Shown: positions 1-5,117 of the stretch, piece after piece | How the letters are laid out: each line of letters starts with the position of its first letter | Position numbering within the stretch: position 1 is the stretch's first letter | From: an uncultured Clostridia bacterium | GTDB taxonomy: Bacteria > Bacillota > Clostridia > Oscillospirales > CAG-272 | Assembly: GCA_947306035.1 (NCBI GenBank) | Contig: CAMZFG010000053.1 | Coordinates: 1 to 6,539 of the forward strand | Direction of reading: 5' to 3' | Length of the DNA stretch: 6,539 bases | Notes under the pieces: model-generated | What the model was told of the DNA's origin: nothing | Database searches by the model: none | What the model saw: the letters and a program-made list of their open reading frames with translations, nothing else | Made by a program: the position numbers and the translations under genes

Positions 1-438
1 CGGCGGAAAACTGTCGGCAAAATCGGTGGCGAGTTTGTCGCACCGCTCGTTGTAGGGGTGGCCGGCGTGGCCCTTGACCCACACGAACGTGACGCGATGC
101 TTTTGCAGCAGGTCAAGCAGTTTTTCCCACAGGTCGGGGTTCAGGGCTTTGGCGCGGTCGGCTTTGCGCCAGCCGTTCTGCCGCCAGCTCTCGGCCCAGC
201 CGTTGTTCACGGCCTCGGTCACGTAGCGCGAGTCGCTGGTCACCGTCACCTCGCACGGCTCTTTGAGGGCTTCGAGCGCCGCGATGACGGCGGAGAGTTC
301 CATGCGGTTGTTGGTGGTCAGGGGCTCGCCGCCGGAAAGCTCTTTTTCCCGCTTGCCATAGACCAGTATCGCGCCGAACCCGCCCCGCCCCGGGTTGCCC
401 CGGCAGGCGCCGTCGGTATAGACGTCTACGTGTTTCAT
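1..438 (-). CDS. rnhA: Ribonuclease HI (3' end cut by window edge)
   Basis: This gene encodes RNase HI, the cytoplasmic endonuclease that cuts the RNA strand of RNA-DNA hybrids, clearing R-loops and primers during replication. I translated the minus strand from the ATG at 438-436 and read 146 residues without a stop. The fold's catalytic set is all present: Asp9 in [11 protein letters not shown], Glu47 in NNRMEL, Asp69 in TSDSRY, His124 in VKGHAGHP and Asp134 in ERCDKLA. His124 and Asp134 carry the same numbers as in the E. coli enzyme. Family members are about 150-155 residues, so only a few C-terminal residues should lie beyond position 1. The start is fixed by AAAGGAG (452-446, minus strand), 7 nt upstream, and by a consensus promoter just behind it. 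The gene is transcribed divergently from the large surface-protein gene. The identification is near certain. Confidence 0.96.
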   Translation of the reverse strand, partial: MKHVDVYTDGACRGNPGRGGFGAILVYGKREKELSGGEPLTTNNRMELSAVIAALEALKEPCEVTVTSDSRYVTEAVNNGWAESWRQNGWRKADRAKALNPDLWEKLLDLLQKHRVTFVWVKGHAGHPYNERCDKLATDFADSFPP

Positions 439-467
439 GCCGTCGCTCCTTTGCTTTTTTCGCTTTT

Positions 468-496
468 ATTATAGGGGCGCGGCGCCTGCTTGTCAA
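468..496 (-). promoter_or_regulatory. Sigma-A-type promoter of rnhA
   Basis: Read on the minus strand, TTGACA (496-491) is followed by exactly 17 nt and then TATAAT (473-468), a perfect match to the vegetative consensus in both boxes. Transcription should start near 461, giving a leader of only about 23 nt that contains the AAAGGAG ribosome binding site. The -35 box lies inside a short palindrome (GCTTG-A-CAAGC, 498-488), and a GCGGT/ACCGC inverted repeat (497-510) abuts it on the upstream side. Confidence 0.92.
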
Positions 497-651
497 GCGG
501 TTTTCACCGCAAATATTGCCCTTATGCGCGATCGGCACGGATCTGTGCACGTGCGCGCACGCGCGGCGCTCGCGCGTTTGAGCAAAATGACAGAATAAGG
601 GCTCTTTTTTTGGTGAAAATCGCGAAATTGAAAAAAGCCGCCTTTCGGCGC

Positions 652-680
652 TTGACTTTTCTGCGGGAATTGCTTATAAT
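652..680 (+). promoter_or_regulatory. Sigma-A-type promoter of the beta-helix gene
   Basis: TTGACT (652-657) and TATAAT (675-680) are separated by 17 nt, five of six and six of six consensus matches. Transcription should begin near 687, leaving a leader of roughly 98 nt before the ATG at 785. Such strong boxes suggest high expression under the main sigma factor. I see no recognised operator, but an inverted repeat ends at the first base of the -35 box. Confidence 0.9.
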
Positions 681-742
681 GTATTTGTAAAAATGTAACG
701 CTTTGATTGAAATTTGTTCACATTCGGGCGCTGCATTGCACG

Positions 743-760
743 CACACGGGCGACCGTGTG
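743..760 (+). promoter_or_regulatory. 5'-leader hairpin with GCGA tetraloop
   Basis: CACACGG (743-749) pairs perfectly with CCGTGTG (754-760) around the GNRA-type loop GCGA. The 7-bp stem sits in the leader of the beta-helix transcript, 10 nt before its AAAGGAG site (771-777). It could protect the 5' end or influence ribosome loading. The 3' arm can instead pair downstream (TGTG 757-760 with CACA 766-769), so two mutually exclusive weak structures are possible. No known RNA family is recognised. Confidence 0.5.
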
Positions 761-784
761 TAATTCACATAAAGGAGAAGAAAC

Positions 785-3700
785 ATGAAAAGAAATCTTC
801 GCGTCATTCTTCTGCTCGCGCTGGTCGTGCTCATGATCGGCGTCACCGCGCTGGTGGCGTCCGCTACGGAGCCCGCAGATGACGAGTACTTTGAGGTGCT
901 GGATGCGACCGGTGCGCACGTCAGTTACCAAAAGACCCCGGCCAACGCCGTTGCGGCGGTGACGGCCGACGGCTACACGCTCAAACTGCTCAAAGACCTC
1001 GATATGTCGGCAGCGACCGCGTGCGCCAAGGACTTCACCTACACCATTGACGGTGGCGGTCACACCATCACCTACAAGAACATGAGCAATCCGGCTCGCG
1101 TCAACAGTTTTGCCATTACCAAAGGCCGGATCACGATGAAGAACTTTACCATCAAATCGGAAGCCCCGAACATCAAGAACCTGATCCTCTTCAACGCGCC
1201 CGCGCCCGCCTCTCTTACTCTTGAGAACATGACGCTGGAAGGCGGCGGCACGCAGATCACGTATCAGAACAGCGGCAACATCACCTTCAAGGGCACGGGT
1301 AACGTCGTCGGCAAGAACAACGACCCGACGGCCACCTACGCCATCTCCCTGAAGAACGCTTCCGCCCCCGGCAAACTGCTGATCGAAGGCGGTCAGTTCC
1401 TTGCGAGAAGCCCGCTGTTCGAGGCGGCCGGCGCCGCCATCGAGATCCGGGGCGGCACGTTCAGCAACGCCTCCGGCTCCACGATGTTCTTGATGCAGGA
1501 CGACAACTTCGTCTCCGCTATCAAGATCACGGACGGTTCGTTCACGCTGAGCGCCGGCGGTTCGTTCTTCCTCTATTCCGGCAAGGGCGACAGCGTCGGC
1601 TTTGCCGACAACGACAACGCGCTGATCAACATCAGCGGCGGTACGTTCATACACTACGGCTCCGGCCACCTGTTCAGCATCACCGCGTCCGCCATTACCA
1701 ATAAATCGGCCAACGGCGGCACGATGTCCACCGCGGGCAATCCCGTTATCAAGATCAGCGCCGGCGGCACCGCGGAAGCAACGCGTTTGATGCGAGGCGC
1801 AACCGAGGACGATGAGCCCGTCGCAACTACCGTAACGGTCCAGACGCCTTACTTTGACGGTTGGCCCGACGAAAACCTGTGGGAGCCCGGCAGATGGGGC
1901 AAGTCTCAGGTCGGTAAAGGCATCGGCACGTACGACGCCGACGTTTTCTACATCAACAACAGCAGCGTGCGTCTGAACATTGCGGGCGGCACCTATATCG
2001 GTTCTCCTTATACTTACGCTCTGCTGGAGGTCGCCAACGCGGCGGCCCCGGCTGAGATTAATATTTCGGGCGGTTCGTTCATGGGCGCCCGCGCCTGGAT
2101 CCGCGCCTGGAACGCTTCCGTGTGGAACATCAGCGGCACCTGCGAATTCAGCAAACCCGCGCCGATGACCTACGTGCTGGACGGCGCCGTATATGATACG
2201 GGCATGATGGAAGTGACGCCCATCGCGCTGCATCCCTCTTCCGGCCGTACCTTTACGCTGGACGCCACGGCCGAAGGCAAAGAATACGTACTCGCCGTTG
2301 ATGAAAACGGCGATCCCATTTACAAAACGAACTCCAAGGGTGAACAGATCCAAAGACGCGATTCGCTCAGCGACGGCACCGTGATCGGTTACAGCCGCGC
2401 CACAGCAGGCCGGCTCAACATCACGGGCGGCACCTTCAACATCGTGAAGGGCGAGAGCACCTGCTGGATCAGCGCCGCCGGCGCCGACGTCAACATCAGC
2501 GGCGGTACGTTCAATATCGGCAGCCGCGGCATTCAGATGAGCAACGACGACATGATCTCGTACGTCTACATCAGCGGCGGTACGTTCAACGGTTCCGGCA
2601 ACTTCCAGATAATCTATTACAGCGGTTCCAACAATCACAAATACTCCTACGATTACGATACGAAGACCGGCACCACCACCTACGGCACCAAATACGCGCA
2701 GCGCGGTCTGGTCGAGATCAGCGGCGGTACGTTCAACACCACCGAAAAATGCACGGCGATCTGGTACGAGAGCCGTCACCAGAAACGCCCCACCGTTGAG
2801 GGTAAGTTCGACAGTTACATCAAAGTGACCGGCGGCACCTTCCACAGCGACGGCATTTACCTGATCTACCTGCCCAGCGCCATGTCGGGCGACCTGCTGA
2901 TCACCGACGGTACCTTTGATGGCACCGCTTCCCGTCTGGTCTCGCTGTCCGGCTACAAAGGCCAGTTCCACATTCAGGGCGGCACTTTCCGTCTCAGCGC
3001 CCTGGGCGAGGGCAAGGCCGTTGGCCCGACCGACGCGCTCATTTACATCAAAACCTCTTCGATCAACCCCGTTCTGAACATTGAGGGCGGCACGTTCATC
3101 AACGAGCGCGAAGGCGCCGACCGCTTGATCCTGTTCGATTCCAGAACCGCTACCTTGAACCTGGTCGGCGGCAAGTTCATGACCCGCGCCACGCTGAAGA
3201 ACTTCCTGGAGCGCAACATGAACCACGGCAATATGCCTGTCAACGCAGACCTCGCCGTCAAAGAGACGATCGAGGGTGTTGAATACACCGTGACCAACGT
3301 CTACGCGCCGTCGAGCCCCTACGCGCCCACGATGGATGCCGACGTGACCATTCGTCTCAACCAGGAGACGCCCGGTATCCGCTTCACCTCTTACTTCAGC
3401 GCGGAAAAGAAAGCCGCTCTGCATGATGCCGGCGCCACCGAACTCTCCTTCGGTACGCTGATCGTGCCGCGCGAGTATCTGCTGCAGCTCACCGCGTTCG
3501 ACGACGTGCACGGCGCGCTCAAAGCGATCGCCGCTTCGGCGGGCGTGGCCGAGAGCAAAGTCTTTGCCGACGTGGTCGCATCCGCCGGCAAGACGGAAGA
3601 CCTCGACGGCAACGTCACCTTCCGCGCCGCGCTGGTCAACATCAGCGACGTCAACAAGGGCTACGGCGCCATCTCCTACGTCAAAGCCAAGATCGGCGGT

Positions 3701-3913
3701 CAGGACGTGTACTACTACTCCGGCCTCAACACCGCTTCGAACATCTCCACGCTGAAAGTCGTGGTGCTGCGCGAACTGCTTGACATCAGCGACAAACCGG
3801 AAGAGGTCGCGCACCAGTACGTTTACAAGTACGGCTCCATCAACGATGACGGCTACAGCCGCTTCACGCAGGCGGAGCAGAACTTCATGCGTCGTCTGGT
3901 CGCCGGCAAATAA
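785..3913 (+). CDS. Large secreted GGTF-rung beta-helix protein, function unknown
   Basis: The 1042-residue product starts at ATG 785, 7 nt after AAAGGAG. Residues 1-27 form a signal peptide: basic start MKRNLR, a hydrophobic core of about 20 residues, and a likely cut after ASA27. From about residue 87 (TIDGGGHTI) the protein is a ladder of short strands ending in 'I-x-x-GGTF' or variants, at residues 200, 221, 248, 283, 324, 399, 427, 449, 546, 571, 596, 645, 681, 706, 730, 766 and 793. Spacing is often 21-27 residues, typical of turns in a right-handed parallel beta-helix as in pectate-lyase-like and adhesin folds. Longer gaps (about 456-545 and 603-640) look like loops or small inserted modules. 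A distinct module follows from about residue 850. I see no LPXTG, SLH, dockerin or C-terminal membrane anchor, so it may be released or held by contacts. No catalytic residues can be assigned. A surface adhesin or glycan-binding role is inference only. Confidence 0.88.
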   Translation: MKRNLRVILLLALVVLMIGVTALVASATEPADDEYFEVLDATGAHVSYQKTPANAVAAVTADGYTLKLLKDLDMSAATACAKDFTYTIDGGGHTITYKNMSNPARVNSFAITKGRITMKNFTIKSEAPNIKNLILFNAPAPASLTLENMTLEGGGTQITYQNSGNITFKGTGNVVGKNNDPTATYAISLKNASAPGKLLIEGGQFLARSPLFEAAGAAIEIRGGTFSNASGSTMFLMQDDNFVSAIKITDGSFTLSAGGSFFLYSGKGDSVGFADNDNALINISGGTFIHYGSGHLFSITASAITNKSANGGTMSTAGNPVIKISAGGTAEATRLMRGATEDDEPVATTVTVQTPYFDGWPDENLWEPGRWGKSQVGKGIGTYDADVFYINNSSVRLNIAGGTYIGSPYTYALLEVANAAAPAEINISGGSFMGARAWIRAWNASVWNISGTCEFSKPAPMTYVLDGAVYDTGMMEVTPIALHPSSGRTFTLDATAEGKEYVLAVDENGDPIYKTNSKGEQIQRRDSLSDGTVIGYSRATAGRLNITGGTFNIVKGESTCWISAAGADVNISGGTFNIGSRGIQMSNDDMISYVYISGGTFNGSGNFQIIYYSGSNNHKYSYDYDTKTGTTTYGTKYAQRGLVEISGGTFNTTEKCTAIWYESRHQKRPTVEGKFDSYIKVTGGTFHSDGIYLIYLPSAMSGDLLITDGTFDGTASRLVSLSGYKGQFHIQGGTFRLSALGEGKAVGPTDALIYIKTSSINPVLNIEGGTFINEREGADRLILFDSRTATLNLVGGKFMTRATLKNFLERNMNHGNMPVNADLAVKETIEGVEYTVTNVYAPSSPYAPTMDADVTIRLNQETPGIRFTSYFSAEKKAALHDAGATELSFGTLIVPREYLLQLTAFDDVHGALKAIAASAGVAESKVFADVVASAGKTEDLDGNVTFRAALVNISDVNKGYGAISYVKAKIGGQDVYYYSGLNTASNISTLKVVVLRELLDISDKPEEVAHQYVYKYGSINDDGYSRFTQAEQNFMRRLVAGK
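1631..2735 (+). repeat. Four identical 19-bp copies encoding ISGGTF
   Basis: The 19-mer ATCAGCGGCGGTACGTTCA occurs identically, in the same frame, at 1631-1649, 2495-2513, 2570-2588 and 2717-2735. It encodes the beta-helix rung signature ISGGTF. The last three copies are 75 and 147 bp apart (25 and 49 codons), matching one and about two helix turns. Other rungs encode the same residues with different codons, for example GGCGGCACC at 546-551, so the identical codons point to recent duplication or gene conversion rather than protein constraint alone. Confidence 0.85.
3332..3910 (+). other. C-terminal 'GIRF' module of the beta-helix protein
   Basis: Residues about 850-1042 lack GGTF rungs and look like an independent globular domain. 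It opens with VTIRLNQETPGIRFTSYFS, continues with FGTLIVPREYL, VNISDVNKGYGAISYVKAKI and VYYYSGLNTASNIS, and ends in an alpha-helical, charged segment. From memory, a similar set of motifs (GIRF, GTLI-P-YL, a sequence describing 'SY' or 'GY' strands) closes many large secreted clostridial proteins of unknown function. I cannot name a Pfam family. The boundary is estimated from where the rung pattern stops, near residue 830-850. Confidence 0.55.
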
Positions 3914-3927
3914 GCCGCGATCCGCTT

Positions 3928-3957
3928 GCGGCGGGGAATTTTCCCCGCCGCTTTTTT
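3928..3957 (+). terminator. Intrinsic terminator of the beta-helix gene
   Basis: GCGGCGGGG (3928-3936) pairs perfectly with CCCCGCCGC (3943-3951) around AATTTT, and six T follow at once (3952-3957). It starts 15 nt after the stop codon. This is a textbook strong rho-independent terminator and isolates the gene from the thiT unit downstream. Confidence 0.95.
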
Positions 3958-3961
3958 ATAT

Positions 3962-4001
3962 AAAAAAACGCGTCTGCCCTTGACAAACGGGGCAGAGCGC
4001 G
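3962..4001 (-). terminator. Candidate minus-strand terminator overlapping the thiT -35 box
   Basis: TCTGCCC (3973-3979) and GGGCAGA (3990-3996) form a perfect 7-bp inverted repeat. With one bulged G (3997) it extends by CGCG (3969-3972 with 3998-4001), giving 11 pairs around a 10-nt loop. On the minus strand the stem is followed by seven T (complement of A at 3962-3968), the form of an intrinsic terminator. No minus-strand gene lies upstream of it, so its target would be antisense RNA; alternatively the repeat is an operator over the -35 box. Confidence 0.5.
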
Positions 4002-4008
4002 CTACAAT
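3980..4008 (+). promoter_or_regulatory. Sigma-A-type promoter of thiT
   Basis: TTGACA (3980-3985) and TACAAT (4003-4008) are separated by 17 nt; the first is a perfect box and the second has five of six matches. Transcription should begin near 4015, a few bases before the TPP aptamer, so the whole riboswitch lies within the transcript. Confidence 0.9.
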
Positions 4009-4021
4009 GATCGTAACCGCA

Positions 4022-4118
4022 TATACTTTCGGGGGTGCTGCCACACGGCGGCTGAGACGGGCCCTGCCCGAACCCTTTAACCTGATACGGATAATGCCGG
4101 CGTAGGGAGAAACACCAA
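4022..4118 (+). ncRNA. TPP riboswitch (THI box) aptamer
   Basis: This leader RNA binds thiamine pyrophosphate. Conserved pieces appear in order: GGGGTGC (4032-4038), GGCTGAGA (4050-4057), ACCCTTTAACCTGAT (4072-4086), GGATAATGCC (4089-4098) and GCGTAGGGA (4100-4108). Helices can be drawn: P1 TTTC 4027-4030 with GAAA 4109-4112; P2 GGGT 4033-4036 with ACCC 4072-4075; P3 GCTGCC 4037-4042 with GGCGGC 4047-4052; P5 CGG 4088-4090 with CCG 4097-4099. An extra hairpin, CGGGC/GCCCG (4058-4070), fills the junction between CTGAGA and ACCC. It controls thiT downstream, fitting the gene's function. Confidence 0.97.
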
Positions 4119-4125
4119 AGCATCG

Positions 4126-4158
4126 TTTGCCGCCAGGTTTGTGCGGCAAATTTTTTTT
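4126..4158 (+). terminator. Riboswitch-controlled terminator before thiT
   Basis: TTTGCCGC (4126-4133) pairs perfectly with GCGGCAAA (4143-4150) around a 9-nt loop and is followed by eight T (4151-4158). It lies between the TPP aptamer and the thiT ribosome binding site, so it is the expression platform: ligand binding should favour it and stop transcription. A competing antiterminator could form from GGCGGC (4047-4052, part of P3) with GCCGCC (4129-4134), or from GGCG (4099-4102) with CGCC (4131-4134) plus CAAA/TTTG (4116-4119 with 4126-4129). Which pairing operates is not decided by reading alone. Confidence 0.92.
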
Positions 4159-4171
4159 GGGAGGTTTTGTT
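4159..4171 (+). promoter_or_regulatory. Ribosome binding site that fixes the thiT start
   Basis: GGGAGG (4159-4164) directly follows the T-run of the riboswitch terminator and sits 7 nt before ATG 4172. The reading frame is open further upstream, to a TTG at 4127, but that codon lies inside the terminator stem and has no ribosome binding site. ATG 4172 is therefore the start. Confidence 0.93.
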
Positions 4172-5050
4172 ATGCAAAACACGGAAATGTCCAAAACCCG
4201 GCGCCTGGTCGAATGCGCCATTCTGGTGGCCATGGCCACCGTGCTGTCGGTCTTCAAACTGGCCGAACTGCCGTACGGCGGTTCCGTCACCATGGCCTCG
4301 ATGCTGCCGCTGATCATCATCGCCTATCGCCACGGCCCCGTGTGGGGTTTCGGCGCGGGCCTTTCGTTCGGCGTGATCCAGCAGCTTTTGGGGCTGAAGA
4401 ACCTTTCCTATTTCACCTCGTGGCAGTCGATCGTGGCCATCATCTTTCTTGACTACCTGCTGGCGTTCGCCACGCCCGCGCTGGCCGGATTTTTCCGCCG
4501 TACCAAAGTGCAGTACGTCGGCATGACCACGGGCGCCCTGGTCGCGTGCCTGGCGCGTTACGCCTTTCACGTCATTTCCGGCGCCACGGTGTGGGCGGGC
4601 CTCTCCATTCCCACACAGGCGGCGCTCGGCTATTCCTTTATTTATAACGCCACCTACATGGTGCCGGAGACCATCGTGCTGGTGCTGGTGAGTTGGTACC
4701 TCGCTTCGCTGATCGATTTTCGCAAAACCATGCCGACGCGCCTTGCCGCCGAGGAACGCCGCAGCATCGGCGCGCACGTGATCGTGGCGCAGCTGTTGAT
4801 CGTGGCGGCTCTGGTCGTCGACACGGCCCTGGTGTTTGCCCACCTGCAGGACCCGGAGACGGGCACGTTCGCCGTGACGTATCTGACCGCGGGCAAATTC
4901 GTCGGGAGTTGGCGGCTGACGGCCGTCATCATCACGGCGGTCGCGCTCGTGACGGCGGTCGTGCTGCTGCTCGCCCGTCCCGACGCCAAAAAAGAGACCG
5001 CGCCGAAGAGCGGGGAAGAAGAAAGCAAAACGAAAGACGAGAACGACTGA
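4172..5050 (+). CDS. thiT: Energy-coupling-factor thiamine transporter S component ThiT, with C-terminal extension
   Basis: ThiT is the membrane substrate-binding subunit that captures thiamine and works with the shared ECF ATPase and T subunits, encoded elsewhere. The 292-residue product has a family core over about residues 8-185: helix at 12-28, PYGGSVTMASMLP (34-46), AYRHGPVWGFGAG (51-63), FLDYLLAFA (92-100) and a C-terminal binding region with His133, Trp141, Tyr154 and Asn159. By my recalled alignment these four match the thiamine ligands His125, Trp133, Tyr146 and Asn151 of Lactococcus lactis ThiT, and Asp94 takes the place of Glu84. Residues about 196-292 are additional: two more predicted membrane segments (about 202-223 and 249-268) and a hydrophilic, Lys/Glu-rich tail. 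Typical ThiT proteins are near 180-200 residues. The TPP riboswitch upstream supports the assignment independently. No terminator is visible between its stop and rimO. Confidence 0.94.
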   Translation: MQNTEMSKTRRLVECAILVAMATVLSVFKLAELPYGGSVTMASMLPLIIIAYRHGPVWGFGAGLSFGVIQQLLGLKNLSYFTSWQSIVAIIFLDYLLAFATPALAGFFRRTKVQYVGMTTGALVACLARYAFHVISGATVWAGLSIPTQAALGYSFIYNATYMVPETIVLVLVSWYLASLIDFRKTMPTRLAAEERRSIGAHVIVAQLLIVAALVVDTALVFAHLQDPETGTFAVTYLTAGKFVGSWRLTAVIITAVALVTAVVLLLARPDAKKETAPKSGEEESKTKDEND

Positions 5051-5056
5051 CGCGGC

Positions 5057-5085
5057 TTGACAGTCGCGCGCGCGTGTGATAAAAT
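5057..5085 (+). promoter_or_regulatory. Sigma-A-type promoter of rimO-pgsA
   Basis: TTGACA (5057-5062), a 17-nt spacer and TAAAAT (5080-5085) form a strong promoter, with TGA just before the -10 (5077-5079) giving an extended -10 element. Transcription should start near 5092, about 23 nt before rimO. The -35 box starts 7 bases after the thiT stop codon, so rimO has its own promoter even though thiT transcripts may also run into it. The spacer contains an alternating (CG)5(TG)2 tract. Confidence 0.88.
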
Positions 5086-5097
5086 GGTAGGGTAAGA

Positions 5098-5117
5098 AAG
5101 GGAGGTGATGACCCGTG
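5098..5117 (+). promoter_or_regulatory. Ribosome binding site and GTG start of rimO
   Basis: AAGGGAGGTGA (5098-5108) is close to a full complement of the 16S rRNA 3' end. It is followed at a good distance by GTG 5115, which opens directly onto the conserved KVGFVSLGC start of RimO. The ATG at 5108-5110, within and just after the site, is out of frame. GTG is therefore the start codon. Confidence 0.92.

Larger units (their letters stand above)
439..784. other. Divergent intergenic region
   Basis: This 346-base stretch separates rnhA (minus) from the beta-helix gene (plus) and holds both of their promoters. Between the promoters, about 511-635, I find no convincing gene. It contains an 8-bp inverted repeat GCCCTTAT (518-525) / ATAAGGGC (595-602) with a T-rich run after it, a 22-nt alternating pyrimidine-purine tract (544-565), and an inverted repeat with a GAAA loop and T6 tail on the minus strand (631-652). 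A short reading frame at 490-690 crosses it but has no ribosome binding site and no recognisable protein character. Confidence 0.7.

Noticed and set aside
58..474. 138-residue plus-strand open frame over rnhA
   Set aside because: It lies opposite an rnhA gene with all catalytic residues and has no ribosome binding site or domain.
490..690. Small 66-residue gene between the divergent promoters
   Set aside because: No ribosome binding site at its start; it crosses the -35 and -10 boxes of the beta-helix promoter and has Arg/Ala-rich composition typical of chance frames.
1631..2735. CRISPR-like or tandem repeat array
   Set aside because: The 19-bp repeats are in frame, spaced by codon multiples, and encode the beta-helix rung ISGGTF; the spacing is irregular and there are no cas genes.
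674..3814. 1046-residue open frame on the minus strand opposite the beta-helix gene
   Set aside because: It is in exact codon register with the sense gene and exists because that gene avoids TTA, CTA and TCA. The plus frame has a promoter, ribosome binding site, signal peptide, periodic rungs and terminator. The minus product is a low-complexity run of Val, Asp, Gly and Ala with no domain.
4127..4171. Upstream TTG start for thiT adding 15 residues
   Set aside because: The codon is inside the riboswitch terminator stem and lacks a ribosome binding site; ATG 4172 has GGGAGG at 7 nt.
5051..5114. Terminator between thiT and rimO
   Set aside because: The inverted repeat at 5044-5066 is followed by CG-rich sequence, not a T-run, so it does not have the form of a plus-strand intrinsic terminator.
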